From RYN-230 sp963713815 (GTDB lineage: Bacteria > Actinomycetota > Actinomycetes > Streptosporangiales > Streptosporangiaceae): 64,000 nucleotides of DNA. Numbering within the stretch: position 1 is the first letter of the stretch; every line of letters begins with the position of its first letter. The DNA is taken from positions 62,001 to 126,000 of the forward strand of contig CAVQNH010000005.1 in assembly GCA_963713815.1 (NCBI GenBank), read 5' to 3'. A model generated the notes under the pieces. The model saw only the letters and a program-made list of their open reading frames with translations. It was not told where the DNA came from and did not search any database. The position numbers were made by a program, and so were the translations under genes. This document shows, one piece after another, positions 8,189 through 16,546 of the stretch.

Positions 8189-9699
8189 AAGTCAGTGCAG
8201 ACTGCGGGCGGCGGCGGCCCGGCTGGTTCCGGGGCAGCGGGTGCGGGGAAGCCGGCCCGGGCCTGCTGATCGAGAGGCTGAGCCGGGTCCTGCCCGGCGA
8301 CCGCGTCGTCGCGGATCCCGACGTCCTCGCGGCCATGTCCCATGACGAGGCCGAGTGGGCGCCCGCCGGACGGGCGGCCGCGGGTGTCCGGGCCCGCACG
8401 GAAGCCGAAGTGCAGCAGGTCGTGCGGATCTGCGCCGAGCTGGGTGCGGCCGTCGTGCCGCGGGGCGCCGGCACCGGCCTGTCCGGCGGGGCCAACGCGG
8501 TCGACGGCTGCGTCGTCCTCGACCTGGCCCGGATGGACCAGGTGCTCGAGATCGACCGGGACAACCTGCTCTGCGTCGTCCAGCCCGGGGTGGTCAACAA
8601 CGACCTCAAGGCGGCCGTGGCCGAGCATGGCCTGTGGTACCCGCCGGACCCGGCCAGCGCGCCCTGGTCCACGATCGGCGGCAACGTCGCCACCAACGCC
8701 GGCGGCCTGTGCTGCCTGAAGTACGGCGTGACCCGCGACTACGTGCTGGGCCTGCGCGCCGTGGTTGGCGGCGCCGTGGCTGGCGGCGCGGCGGTTGGCG
8801 GCGCCGTGGCTGAGGGCGCCGTGGCTGAGGGCGCAGTGCGGTACGGCGACGCGGTCCGGCTCGGCCGGCGCACCACCAAGGGCGTGGCCGGGCTGGACCT
8901 GGTCGGGCTGTTCGTCGGCTCCGAGGGCACGCTCGGCGTGGTCACCGAGGTGACCCTGCGGCTGCGGCCCGCGCTGGCCGGCACGCCGCGGACCGTCGTC
9001 GGCGCGTTCCCCGACCTGGTCACGGCGGGTGAGGCCGTGGCGCAGATCACCCGGCGCGGGCTGGGCCCCTCCGTTCTGGAGCTCCTGGACCGGGCCTGCC
9101 TCACCGCCGTCGAGGACTGGAAGCACCTGGGCCTGGAGGCCGACGCGGCGGCGCTGCTGCTGGCCCGGGTGGACACCCAGGGGGACTACGGCGCGGCTGA
9201 GTCGGACGGGCTCGCCGCGGCCATGACCGATGCGGGTGCGCTGTGGGTGGCCCAGTCCACCGACGACGCCGAGGCCGAGGCGCTGTTCGAGGCCCGGCGG
9301 CTGGCCTACCCGGCGTTCGAGCGGCTGGGCCCGGTGCTCACCGAAGACGTCTGCGTCCCGCGGTCCAAGGTCCCGGCGATGCTGGCCCAGATCGAGGCGA
9401 TCGCGGCCCGGCACGGCCTGCAGATCTCCACCATCGCCCACGCCGGCGACGGGAACCTGCACCCGCTGATCGTCACGCCGCCGGGCGACGACGCCGCCCG
9501 GGCCGCGGCCCAGGCCGCGTTCGAGGAACTCCTCGACGGGGCGATCGCGCTGGGCGGCACGGTGACCGGCGAGCACGGCGTCGGGCTCCTGAAACGGGAC
9601 GGGATGCGCCGCGAACTCGATCCGGGTGCCCTCGCGATGCAGCAGGCGGTGCGCGGCGCCCTGGATCCGCGCGGCGTGTTCAACCCCGGTAAAGGGTAA
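8186..9699 (+). CDS. FAD-linked oxidase, GlcD-type
   Basis: From about 8265 to the stop at 9697-9699 the frame encodes a flavoprotein of the FAD_binding_4 / FAD-oxidase C-terminal type (glycolate or D-lactate dehydrogenase-like). Seen are PRGAGTGLSGGAN and a downstream NVATNAGGLCCLKYG FAD-site segment, GSEGTLGVVTEVTLRL, then C-terminal HAGDGNLHP and GEHGVGLLK, the hallmark metal- and flavin-domain motifs. No ATG, GTG or TTG lies in this frame near the expected N-terminus. The best start is the GTG at 8186 in another frame, preceded by a leaderless-type TAAAGT at 8174, so a one-base error near 8260 is likely. The FAD domain carries an extra 25-residue Gly/Ala/Val repeat. Oxidation of a 2-hydroxyacid is the family role; the substrate is unknown. 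Confidence 0.82.
8764..8838. repeat. 15-bp tandem repeat, five units, inside the FAD-oxidase gene
   Basis: Five consecutive 15-bp units of the type GTTGGCGGCGCCGTG or GCTGAGGGCGCCGTG, exact in period and slightly degenerate in sequence. They add 25 residues of the AVxGG/AVAEG type between GLRAVV and YGDAVRLGRRT, where homologues of this family are normally short. Confidence 0.85.
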
Positions 9700-9718
9700 C
9701 CAGGGCCAGCCCGAGCCG

Positions 9719-9733
9719 TAGGCTGTGCGCGTG
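9719..9733 (+). promoter_or_regulatory. Leaderless-type promoter of the CapA-like gene
   Basis: TAGGCT at 9719-9724 ends 6 nt before the GTG at 9731, with no ribosome site, as in leaderless actinobacterial transcripts. This argues for the 9731 start over the GTG at 9725. Confidence 0.45.
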
Positions 9734-10831
9734 GTCACCTGGCGATCGCTCGCTGTAATGACCGGCCTCCTGGCGCTGCCCGCGGCCGCGTGTTCCGGTG
9801 TCCATGCCCCGGCGGCCGCCCCGGCCGCGGAACGGACGGCGGCCCGGGCCGGCGCCAGCGGCGCGGCGGGATCACCCCGGCCCGCGGCGAGTCCCGGCCC
9901 GGCGCGCCCGGGCCCGGTCACCCTGGCCTTCGCCGGGGATGTGCACTTCACCGGCCGCACCGCGCGGCTGCTGAAAGATCCCGCGACCGCGTTCGGGCCG
10001 ATCAGTTCCGTGCTGAGGTCGGCCGACTTCACCGCGGTCAACCTCGAGACCGCGGTGACCAGCCGCGGCCGGCCGCAGCCGAAGACCTACCACTTCCGCA
10101 CCACCCCGGAGGCGTTCACCGCGCTGCGTGACGGCGGGGTCGACCTGGTCACCATGGCCAACAACCATGTCCTCGACTACGGCCAGGTGGGGCTGGCCAG
10201 CACCCTGGCGGCGGCCCGGGCCGCCCGGTTCCCCTACGTGGGCATCGGCACCAACGCCGCCGCGGCCTGGGCGCCCTACGTGACGACGATCAACGGCGTG
10301 AAGATCGCGATCATCGGGGTGTCGCAGGTCGCGGAGCTCGCGTCGTCCTGGGTGGCGACCCGGTCCCGGCCGGGGGAGGCCAACGCCATCAACCTGCCCC
10401 GCACGCTCGCCGCGGTCCGGGCCGCCCGGCGGCTCGCCCCGGTCGTCATCGTGTTCATGCACTGGGGTACCGAGGGCCAGGCCTGCCCCGACCCCAATCA
10501 GATGTCCCTGGCGCCGAAGCTGGCCGCGGCGGGAGCCAGCATCATCATCGGGGCGCACGCCCACATGCTGCAGGCATCCGGCTGGCTGGGCCACACGTTC
10601 GTGGCCTACGGGATGGGCAACTTCCTGTGGTGGGAGCACTCCTACAGCACCGCCACCGGGGTGCTGAAGCTCACGCTGCATCGCCGCGCCCCCCTGACCG
10701 CGCACTTCATCCCCGCGGTCGTGTCCCGGACCGGCCAGCCGGTCGTCCTCCGGGGCGCCCAGGCGCGCCGGGCCGCCGCGCACTACGCGAGCCTGCGCGC
10801 CTGCTCGGGGCTGGCCCGCCGGCCTTCCTGA
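9731..10831 (+). CDS. CapA-like metallophosphatase-fold lipoprotein
   Basis: About 366 residues. A short N-terminal segment with a hydrophobic core and an LPAAACSG lipobox predicts an exported lipoprotein. After an Ala/Pro-rich stretch, the catalytic region opens with LAFAGDVHFTGR and continues with VNLETAVTSRG, TMANNHVLDYGQVGL, VFMHWGTEG and IIGAHAHMLQ. This set (D-x-H, N-H, H-W-G, H-x-H) matches the PGA_cap/CapA family of calcineurin-like metal-dependent enzymes linked to capsule poly-gamma-glutamate and to surface hydrolysis. It stands alone, transcribed into a strong hairpin before the convergent hydrolase operon. Family is clear; the substrate is not. Confidence 0.85.
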   Translation: MVTWRSLAVMTGLLALPAAACSGVHAPAAAPAAERTAARAGASGAAGSPRPAASPGPARPGPVTLAFAGDVHFTGRTARLLKDPATAFGPISSVLRSADFTAVNLETAVTSRGRPQPKTYHFRTTPEAFTALRDGGVDLVTMANNHVLDYGQVGLASTLAAARAARFPYVGIGTNAAAAWAPYVTTINGVKIAIIGVSQVAELASSWVATRSRPGEANAINLPRTLAAVRAARRLAPVVIVFMHWGTEGQACPDPNQMSLAPKLAAAGASIIIGAHAHMLQASGWLGHTFVAYGMGNFLWWEHSYSTATGVLKLTLHRRAPLTAHFIPAVVSRTGQPVVLRGAQARRAAAHYASLRACSGLARRPS

Positions 10832-10864
10832 CGGCCGGCCGGGCTCAGCCGCGGCCCCGGGCGG

Positions 10865-10899
10865 CCCGCCGGGCGCTATGAAGCCGGGCGCCCGGCGGG
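10865..10899. terminator. Bidirectional hairpin terminator
   Basis: CCCGCCGGGCGC at 10865-10876 pairs perfectly with GCGCCCGGCGGG at 10888-10899 across an 11-nt loop. It lies between the 3' ends of the convergent genes at 10831 and 10919. No T-run follows, as is common in high-GC actinomycetes. Confidence 0.75.
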
Positions 10900-10918
10900 G
10901 ACCAGCCGGCGATCTGGG

Positions 10919-11830
10919 TCACGGCTGGCTGAAGAAGGAGCGGATGGCCGGGGCGAGGGCGGCGGGCCGGCCGCCGCGGTTGGCCGGGCCAGGATCGCCG
11001 GAAGCACCATGATCCAGGCCAGGGAACCGCGCCTGCCGGTTGTGCGGGAGCGTCCCGGCCAGGGCGTCGAACGCGGGCCCGAGGAAGGCCGGCCGCTTCA
11101 GGTCGCCGCCCATCAGCAGCACGTCGGCGGTGACGCCGGCGAACGTGCTGACCGTGCCGGCCGTCTCGGCCAGCAGCAGCCCTTCGTAGCGCAGGGTCGG
11201 TGCGACCTTCCGCATGGTCGCGTCGCCGGGGGCGGCCGCGGCGTCCTCCTTCTTCATGGCCGCGCTGGTCATGGCCTCCAGCAGCCGCCGCGGCATGATC
11301 TTGAAGGCCGGGGGAGCGAGGTCGCACCCGAACATGCTGGTGATCATCGCCGCCGCCACCCGGCCCTGGCTCATCTCCTCATCGAAGCGCGGCACCCAGC
11401 CGGTGTAGCGGTCCTGGCCGGCGGCGGTGAGGATGGCTGGCTCGTACAGGGCCAGCTGGCGGATACCCGGCCCGGCCCGGGCCGCTTCCAGGGCGATCAG
11501 GCCCCCGATGCTGACCGTGAACACCTTGCTGGCCCCGGACGCGGCCAGGACGGCCTGCAGATCCTCGACCTCGGTGCGCAGGCCGTGGCCGGCCTGGTGC
11601 GGGCCGGACCGGCCGCGGCCCCGGCGGTCGGGCATATAGACGGTGAAGTCATCGGCCAGCCCCAGCGCGAGCTGGGTGTGGCTGCGGGCCGACTCGTTGC
11701 TGCCGTGCAGTATCACCACCGCCGGGCCCTGGCCGACCCGCAGGTAGCCGATCGTCGTCCCGTCCGCGGACGGCACGGAACCGGTGGTCATGGCCGCGGT
11801 GCTCAGCTGAGCTGTCTTACTGGTATTCAC
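10919..11830 (-). CDS. Alpha/beta hydrolase
   Basis: A 303-residue protein of the alpha/beta-hydrolase fold. It contains VVILHGSNES (the HG oxyanion strand), MPDRRGRGRSG, a nucleophile region that reads VFTVSIGGLIALE (S-x-G-G instead of the more usual G-x-S-x-G), and FPGLDHGASG near the C-terminus with the expected His. The GTG at 11830 overlaps the padR stop by four bases (GTGA) and has AGGAGA upstream, so it is translationally coupled to padR. As the third gene of the operon it is a candidate for the function that the PadR protein controls. Substrate unknown. Confidence 0.82.
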   Translation of the reverse strand: MNTSKTAQLSTAAMTTGSVPSADGTTIGYLRVGQGPAVVILHGSNESARSHTQLALGLADDFTVYMPDRRGRGRSGPHQAGHGLRTEVEDLQAVLAASGASKVFTVSIGGLIALEAARAGPGIRQLALYEPAILTAAGQDRYTGWVPRFDEEMSQGRVAAAMITSMFGCDLAPPAFKIMPRRLLEAMTSAAMKKEDAAAAPGDATMRKVAPTLRYEGLLLAETAGTVSTFAGVTADVLLMGGDLKRPAFLGPAFDALAGTLPHNRQARFPGLDHGASGDPGPANRGGRPAALAPAIRSFFSQP

Positions 11831-12468
11831 TGTTTTCTCCTGGGTGATTGGGTCTTTTCCTGGGCCGGCGGCTGCTCGCCGTGGAATCGCGCCCACTGGC
11901 CCATCCAGTCGGTGCCGGGGTCGTTCATCCGCTCGATGAGCCGCGCGGTGAACGCCGACTCGGTATCCAGCAGCGCCAGCCGGTACTCCTCCTCGATCAG
12001 GAACAGCCCCGGCACCCCGTCGGACTGCGACTTCTCGATCAGGGCGCGGATCCCGGCCTGCTGGCGCCCGAGATGATCGAGCCGGGCGCGCAGCAGGCCG
12101 AGTGCCTCGCTGGGCGGCAGCGCCGAGATCAGCGACAGGGCGCTGACGAACGCGGGGTACTCGTGCCGCGGCTGCGCCACCAGCTCGCGCAGCCAGTCCC
12201 GCAGTTCGTCGCGCCCGGCGTCGGTGAGCGCGTACACGGTGCGCTCGGGCCGCTGCCCGCCCCGGCTGGTTTCCTGCTCGGTGATGAACCCCGCTCTGGC
12301 CAGCTGGCCGACGACCATGTACAGCGATCCGTGGTTGAACTTGATGCTGCGGTCGTCACCGTGCTCGCGCAGGTTGCGCCCCAGTTCGTAGGGGTGCATG
12401 GGCTGCTGGCTGAGCAGGGACAGGACGGCCAGCGCCAGCAGGTTGCCGACCTTGCGCTTGCCGGGCAT
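11827..12468 (-). CDS. PadR family transcriptional regulator
   Basis: A 213-residue regulator. The winged-helix domain occupies about residues 8-85: LALAVLSLLSQQPMHPYELG, then GSLYMVVGQLARAGFI and RTVYALTDAGRDELRDWL, all characteristic of PadR. A C-terminal helical dimerisation region follows (residues 95-190). The ATG at 12468 has an excellent GAGGAGGAGC site, so I prefer it to the in-frame start at 12513. It lies between a small gene ending 37 bp upstream and the hydrolase it overlaps, suggesting autoregulation of the operon through the dyads at 13010-13049. The inducer is unknown. Confidence 0.88.
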   Translation of the reverse strand: MPGKRKVGNLLALAVLSLLSQQPMHPYELGRNLREHGDDRSIKFNHGSLYMVVGQLARAGFITEQETSRGGQRPERTVYALTDAGRDELRDWLRELVAQPRHEYPAFVSALSLISALPPSEALGLLRARLDHLGRQQAGIRALIEKSQSDGVPGLFLIEEEYRLALLDTESAFTARLIERMNDPGTDWMGQWARFHGEQPPAQEKTQSPRRKQ

Positions 12469-12505
12469 GTGCTCCTCCTCGGTGGCCGCTGATCCAGTGG
12501 GCTGG

Positions 12506-12979
12506 TCAGGCACCGCGGGCCGGGTCGTCGACGGTGGGCAGGCGGCCGCCGGCGTGGGCGCGGCGGGCGTCGGCGAGAAACTCCCGCGAGCAGATCGCTG
12601 ACAGCTGCGCGATGCCGCCGCTGAGCACCCTGACCTCTCCGTGGCGGATGTGCCCGGTGAGCCGGACCCGGCGGCCGGCGCTGGCCGCCGGGTGGTGAAA
12701 GGTCTGCTTGACCTTCCCGCGGCCCGTCCAGGCCAGGTCCCAGTGGTCGATGACTGCGTCCTCGGCGACCAGCAGCGTCACCGCCGAACGGTCCAGCTCC
12801 AGGCCGATCCGGATATCGCCCTCCGGGATCTGCGGCGAGCGCAGGTCCAGCACCACCCGGCCGTGCCGCGAGCGGATCTCGAAGTCCCGGCTGGTGGTCC
12901 AGTTGCCCAGCTGCTTGTGGGCGCGGTGATCGGCGAGGATCTTGACCTCGTTGCCCGCGGGGCGGGTCTGCGTGCTCAT
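12506..12979 (-). CDS. Small conserved protein, first gene of the padR operon
   Basis: A 157-residue soluble protein starting at an ATG with AAGGAAGAACC upstream. It has no signal peptide or membrane helix. The central part alternates short hydrophobic strands (VVLDLRSPQIPEGDIRIGLEL, VTLLVAEDAVIDHW) with charged turns, suggesting a beta-rich fold, and ends with a helix containing CSREFLADARRAH. I do not recognise the family. Its position as promoter-proximal gene, 37 bp before padR, makes it the first target of any PadR autoregulation. Confidence 0.65.
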   Translation of the reverse strand: MSTQTRPAGNEVKILADHRAHKQLGNWTTSRDFEIRSRHGRVVLDLRSPQIPEGDIRIGLELDRSAVTLLVAEDAVIDHWDLAWTGRGKVKQTFHHPAASAGRRVRLTGHIRHGEVRVLSGGIAQLSAICSREFLADARRAHAGGRLPTVDDPARGA

Positions 12980-13009
12980 GGTTCTTCCTTCCGTCGTGAT
13001 TGTTCGACC

Positions 13010-13049
13010 CTGACTATCCAGCATTGAATAGTCAGTGTCAACTATTTAA
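13010..13049 (-). promoter_or_regulatory. sigma70-type promoter overlapped by inverted repeats, probable PadR operator
   Basis: On the minus strand a consensus -35 TTGACA (plus 13036-13041) and a -10-like GATAGT (plus 13013-13018) are 17 nt apart, upstream of the ATG at 12979. Two dyads cover them: CTGACTAT at 13010-13017 with ATAGTCAG at 13028-13035, and TTGAATAGT at 13024-13032 with ACTATTTAA at 13041-13049. A repressor bound here would block both hexamers. Confidence 0.65.
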
Positions 13050-13246
13050 GGGCGACCGGCGACGGCTCCCCCGCGGGCTGGTGCGTGGCCGCCGGGCCAG
13101 CCCGGTCCTCCCGGCGGTCCCGGTCGGCACCTCGCGGCGCCCTGCGCCGCGGAAGATTCCACCCCAAGGGCACTTTCGGGTGACGCCTGACCGGCCGGTG
13201 CCTTCGTAGCGTGCTGGAAGACCAACGCAGACCACCAGGGAGCGCA

Positions 13247-13480
13247 ATGGCGCCAGAGCATTACGAGATCCGGGTTGAGGGCATCCTCGGCGAACGCTGG
13301 ACCGCCTGGTTCGAGGGCCTCCAGGTCAGCAGCGAGGGCACCGAGACGCTGATCTCCGGACCGCTGACCGATCAGGCCGCCCTGCACGGGGTCCTGGTCA
13401 AGATTGGCGACCTCGGGATGCACCTGATCTCAGTGCACCGGGTGGACCCCGGTGACGCCAGGAAGGAAGTCCGGCCATGA
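13247..13480 (+). CDS. Small conserved protein upstream of WhiB
   Basis: A 77-residue acidic protein from an ATG with AGGGAGCG upstream. The sequence YEIRVEGILGERW, AWFEGLQV, GTETLISGPLTDQAALHGVL and LGMHLISVHRV resembles a small actinobacterial family of unknown function. Its stop overlaps the next start by four bases (ATGA), so it is coupled to the WhiB-like gene. No catalytic motif was seen. Confidence 0.7.
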   Translation: MAPEHYEIRVEGILGERWTAWFEGLQVSSEGTETLISGPLTDQAALHGVLVKIGDLGMHLISVHRVDPGDARKEVRP

Positions 13481-13767
13481 AAAACCTGCTCGCCAGCCCG
13501 GCCGCGGTGCGGGACGGCCTGCTGCCGTGCCTGCGCGAGGACCCGCAGTTGTGGTTCTCGGACCGGCCCGCCGAGCTCGAGCTGGCCAAGGCTCACTGCC
13601 AGCCCTGCCCGTTGCGCGGAGCCTGCCTGGACGGGGCACTGGCCCGCCGGGAGCCGCACGGGGTCTGGGGCGGCGAGATCTTCGAGCAGGGCACGATCAC
13701 CGCGCGGAAGGCGCCGCGCGGCCGCCCGCCTAGTAAATCCAGGAGAACACCATGCACCCAGTCATGA
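13477..13767 (+). CDS. WhiB family iron-sulfur transcriptional regulator
   Basis: A 96-residue Wbl protein. Four cysteines occur in the WhiB arrangement: one in LLPC near residue 24, then the cluster HCQPCPLRGAC (C-x2-C-x5-C). They would ligate a [4Fe-4S] cluster sensitive to redox or nitric oxide. The diagnostic turn GVWGGEIFEQG follows, then a basic tail RKAPRGRPPSKSRR suited to DNA binding. It overlaps genes on both sides: ATGA with the 77-residue gene and 16 bp with the basic-protein gene. Which Wbl subclass it belongs to is not resolvable by eye. Confidence 0.92.
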   Translation: MKNLLASPAAVRDGLLPCLREDPQLWFSDRPAELELAKAHCQPCPLRGACLDGALARREPHGVWGGEIFEQGTITARKAPRGRPPSKSRRTPCTQS

Positions 13768-14459
13768 CCGAGATGCTGGCCGCCGAGCGGATCAGGGAGA
13801 TGGTCGCCCGGGGTGACGCCGCCCGGTGCGTCCGCCAGGCGCGGCCGGGGCGCCGGGCCCGCCAGGCCGGTCAGGCCGGTCAGGCCGGTCAGGCCCGCCA
13901 GGGGCGCCAGGGCCGTCGGGGCCGCCAGGGCCGTCGGGCGCGGGCGGAGCTCCGGGCCGGCCTGGAGCCAGCTACCCGGGCAGCGATCCAGCCCATCGTG
14001 CCCCGCCCACGGGAGAGCCAGGAAAACCAGGGCCGCGCAAGCGTCCCGGGGCGGCCGCGCCCGGCCAGTAGGCCCGCTGCCATGGCCGAGGGTGACGTGG
14101 CCCCGCAGGTCCCCGATCTGCCTCTCGGACTCGATGCGACCTCACCCGCGGCGGGACCGCGGCGCGCCGCGGGATGCCGGGAAGGCCAGGAGCCGCGGGA
14201 TGCCGGGAAAGGCGAGAAGGAGTATCGTTTCCGGTGGCGATTCCGGACGCCTCTAGGTCCGCAGGCAGAGCTGCAAGCTCACCGGCTGTGTGGTGTCAGT
14301 CCACGGCCAGTCTTTCCTGCCCGGACCGAGCGGACCAGCGGGCATGAGGAAGGGCTGCCATGCCCAGCTCTGCAAACCCCGGTGCTGCAAAGACCGGTGC
14401 TGCGAAAACCGGCACGTCAACGCGCCCGCTGCCCGGCCGGCCGAGCCTCCGGTACCTGA
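13752..14459 (+). CDS. Basic small protein following WhiB; frame disturbed by a repeat
   Basis: An ATG at 13752 with AGGAGAACACC upstream begins a region like other small proteins encoded next to WhiB genes (MTEMLAAERIREMVARGDAA, then an Arg-rich tail). Normal relatives are about 60-70 residues. Here a 9-bp tandem repeat (CAGGCCGGT-type, 13866-13895) and further Gln/Arg-rich units follow. The open frame then runs to 14459 without looking native and overlaps the next gene by 100 bp. I trust roughly the first 35 residues. The true 3' end is unknown and may be near 13990. Confidence 0.45.
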   Translation: MHPVMTEMLAAERIREMVARGDAARCVRQARPGRRARQAGQAGQAGQARQGRQGRRGRQGRRARAELRAGLEPATRAAIQPIVPRPRESQENQGRASVPGRPRPASRPAAMAEGDVAPQVPDLPLGLDATSPAAGPRRAAGCREGQEPRDAGKGEKEYRFRWRFRTPLGPQAELQAHRLCGVSPRPVFPARTERTSGHEEGLPCPALQTPVLQRPVLRKPARQRARCPAGRASGT

Positions 14460-15937
14460 AGCTGGAGGCGAAACGCCGCCTGGCCGCGGGTGAGTTTCCC
14501 GCCCTGCACGACGCGCAGCTCGCCATCGCCTGGGAGTACGGCCAGCCGAGCTGGACCGCGCTCAAGCAGCGAATCATCGAGCTGCCCACCGCGGAATGCC
14601 AGGTGCTACCCCAGCTGGGCTGGGTGATCACCCGGTTCCGCGGCGCCGACCAGCCGGGCTGGACCGCTCCCGGGCCGGACGAGATGCGGCAGCATTTCGC
14701 GCCGGAACTGCTGACCGCGCGCCCGGGACCCGAGCTGATCGCGGCCATCGCCAGCGTGGCCCCGGTGCTCCGCGAGGAACTCACGATCGTGGCCCAGACT
14801 CCGCTGACGGCCCAGGTGAGGATCGGCGGCCTGGAGGTCTTCGCCTCCGTCGCGGCGGACCCGCCGCACCGGCTGACCGGGCTGCTGGCCGTTCCGCTCG
14901 GCCGTCAGATCACCGATCCGCGGGTGGCGGCGCCCGCGGCTGGCCCGGATGGCCGGGGACGTGCCCGCTGGCCTGCGGGAGATCGCCGACGAGGGCTTCG
15001 CGGAACTGGGCCTGCCCGGCCTGGCCCTGGCGGGCGGCGGACCCGGCACCGCTGCGTGGGTGGTCACGAAAGGCTGGGCGGACCTGGACCGGGGCGAGGA
15101 ACTCCGCCCCTGGCACCGCTGGCCCGCCTACTGCGGTTCCGCGCTGGTCACCACCACCGCCGTGCTGCGGCTGGTGGCCGACGGCCGGCTTACCCTCGAC
15201 GCCCCCGCCAACGGCCAGCTCCGTACCGTGCAGCTCGAGGACGCCACGATCACCGTCCGCGACCTGCTCACCCACACCGCCGGGGTGGACAGCCCCGCCC
15301 CGTCCGAGCTGCTCGCCGACCACGTTCCCGACCTGGTCAGCGTCACCGGCCCGGTCGTCTCCTGCAGCGGCCCGCGGGGCACGGTCCGGCCCAGCAACGG
15401 CGGCTTCGCCGTGCTCGGCCAGCTGATCGCCGACGTCACGGGCGTGCCGTACGCGCAGGCGGCGACGGAGCTGGTGCTGGAGCCGCTCGGGCTGGCCGGC
15501 TCCTCGTTCCCGGCCCGCCCCGCCGACCTCGGCCCGGACGCGGTGACCGGCTACAACGCGAACCCGGACGGGACGTTCACGGCCGGTCCGGGCGGTGATC
15601 TGCACCATTCCCGGCGGCCGGCGGGCTGTGGGCGACCGCCGCCGACACGGTCCGGCTGGGCACCGGGTGGTCCACGCTGCTGCCCCCGCAGCTCGCCCGG
15701 GAGGCGGTCACTCCCCAGACTGCGCCGACGTCATCGGGACTGCGGATGGGCCTCGGCTGGCTGGTATCCGGCCGCGGCGACCTCGCCGTGCACGCCGGGG
15801 CGGCCCCGCCGGGCAGCGCGTTCCTGCGGCTGCGCATCCGCGACGGCGAGGTCCAGGTGATCCTGACCAGCCGGGGCGTCCCGCTCGGGCCGCTCACCGA
15901 CCGGCTGCTCCGCGTCTGGACGCCCTCCGCGGCCTAG
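14360..15937 (+). pseudogene. Beta-lactamase-fold serine hydrolase with two frameshifts and a degenerate active site
   Basis: The ATG at 14360 (GAGGAAGGG upstream) starts an N-terminal helical domain (LRYLKLEAKRRLAAGEFPALHDAQ), followed by a second domain to about 14930. The reading then continues one frame over from RLARMAGDVPAGLREIADEGF through a class C beta-lactamase-like region, and shifts again near 15610 into GGLWATAADTVRLGTGW to end at 15937. Where the catalytic S-x-x-K is expected the sequence reads CGSALVTTTAVL, with no Lys. The Y-x-N motif is replaced by PSNGG. Two indels plus lost catalytic residues suggest a decayed gene, though the indels alone could be sequence error. Any remaining role would be non-enzymatic. 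Confidence 0.65.
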
Positions 15938-16057
15938 CTGACCCTCGCACGGCCAGAGGCCAGCGGCATCCGGCCTGGCCGCGCCCTGCTCATTCCCGCG
16001 CACAAACCCTGCACTCACTCCGAACAAACCCTGCACACACTCAGGAAAGGAACGACC

Positions 16058-16546
16058 ATGTACCAGCCGTACCCGGGCACCACCCAGATGCCCGACACCC
16101 AGCCCCGCACCATCCCCGGGACCGTGCGCCAGGCCGTCAGGGCCATGTACGGGGGCGCGGCCGCGAGCCTGATCTACCTGATCAGCTCGGTGGTCACGCA
16201 GGGCTCGACCAAGACCGCCATCCAGAAGCGCTTCCCGAACCTGACCGCCAGCCAGGTCACCACGGAGCAGCATGTCCTGCTGATCGCGGGCATCGTCTCG
16301 GGCCTGGTCGCCATCGCGGCGTGGCTCCTCATCGCCCGGGCCTGCCAGGCCGGGAAGAACTGGGCCCGGATCACCGGCACCGTGCTGTTCGGCCTGGCCA
16401 CCCTGGACGCGCTCGGCGGCCTGGTCAACCCGGTGGCGGTCCCGGTCAAGATCCTCGCGTTCGTGATCTGGGCGTTCGGCCTCATCGCGGTCATCCGGCT
16501 GTGGCAGGCCGCCTCCACCGCCTACTTCAAGGCCCCCCGGCCATGA
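16058..16546 (+). CDS. Four-helix membrane protein of unknown function
   Basis: A 162-residue protein from an ATG with AGGAAAGGA upstream. A Pro/Thr-rich cytoplasmic start is followed by four hydrophobic helices (about residues 32-48, 70-95, 105-127, 133-155). Several actinobacterial membrane proteins share this layout, but no named family was recognised. Its stop overlaps the start of the ABC-transporter remnant by four bases (ATGA), so it was once the upstream partner of that transporter operon. The 121 bp before it contain a direct repeat of an ACAAACCCTGCAC-like sequence at about 16001-16035. Confidence 0.7.
   Translation: MYQPYPGTTQMPDTQPRTIPGTVRQAVRAMYGGAAASLIYLISSVVTQGSTKTAIQKRFPNLTASQVTTEQHVLLIAGIVSGLVAIAAWLLIARACQAGKNWARITGTVLFGLATLDALGGLVNPVAVPVKILAFVIWAFGLIAVIRLWQAASTAYFKAPRP

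Noticed and set aside
8182..10041. Minus-strand long frame opposite the FAD-oxidase and CapA genes
   Set aside because: Arg/Gln/Gly-rich with no motifs; complementary to two well-supported genes.
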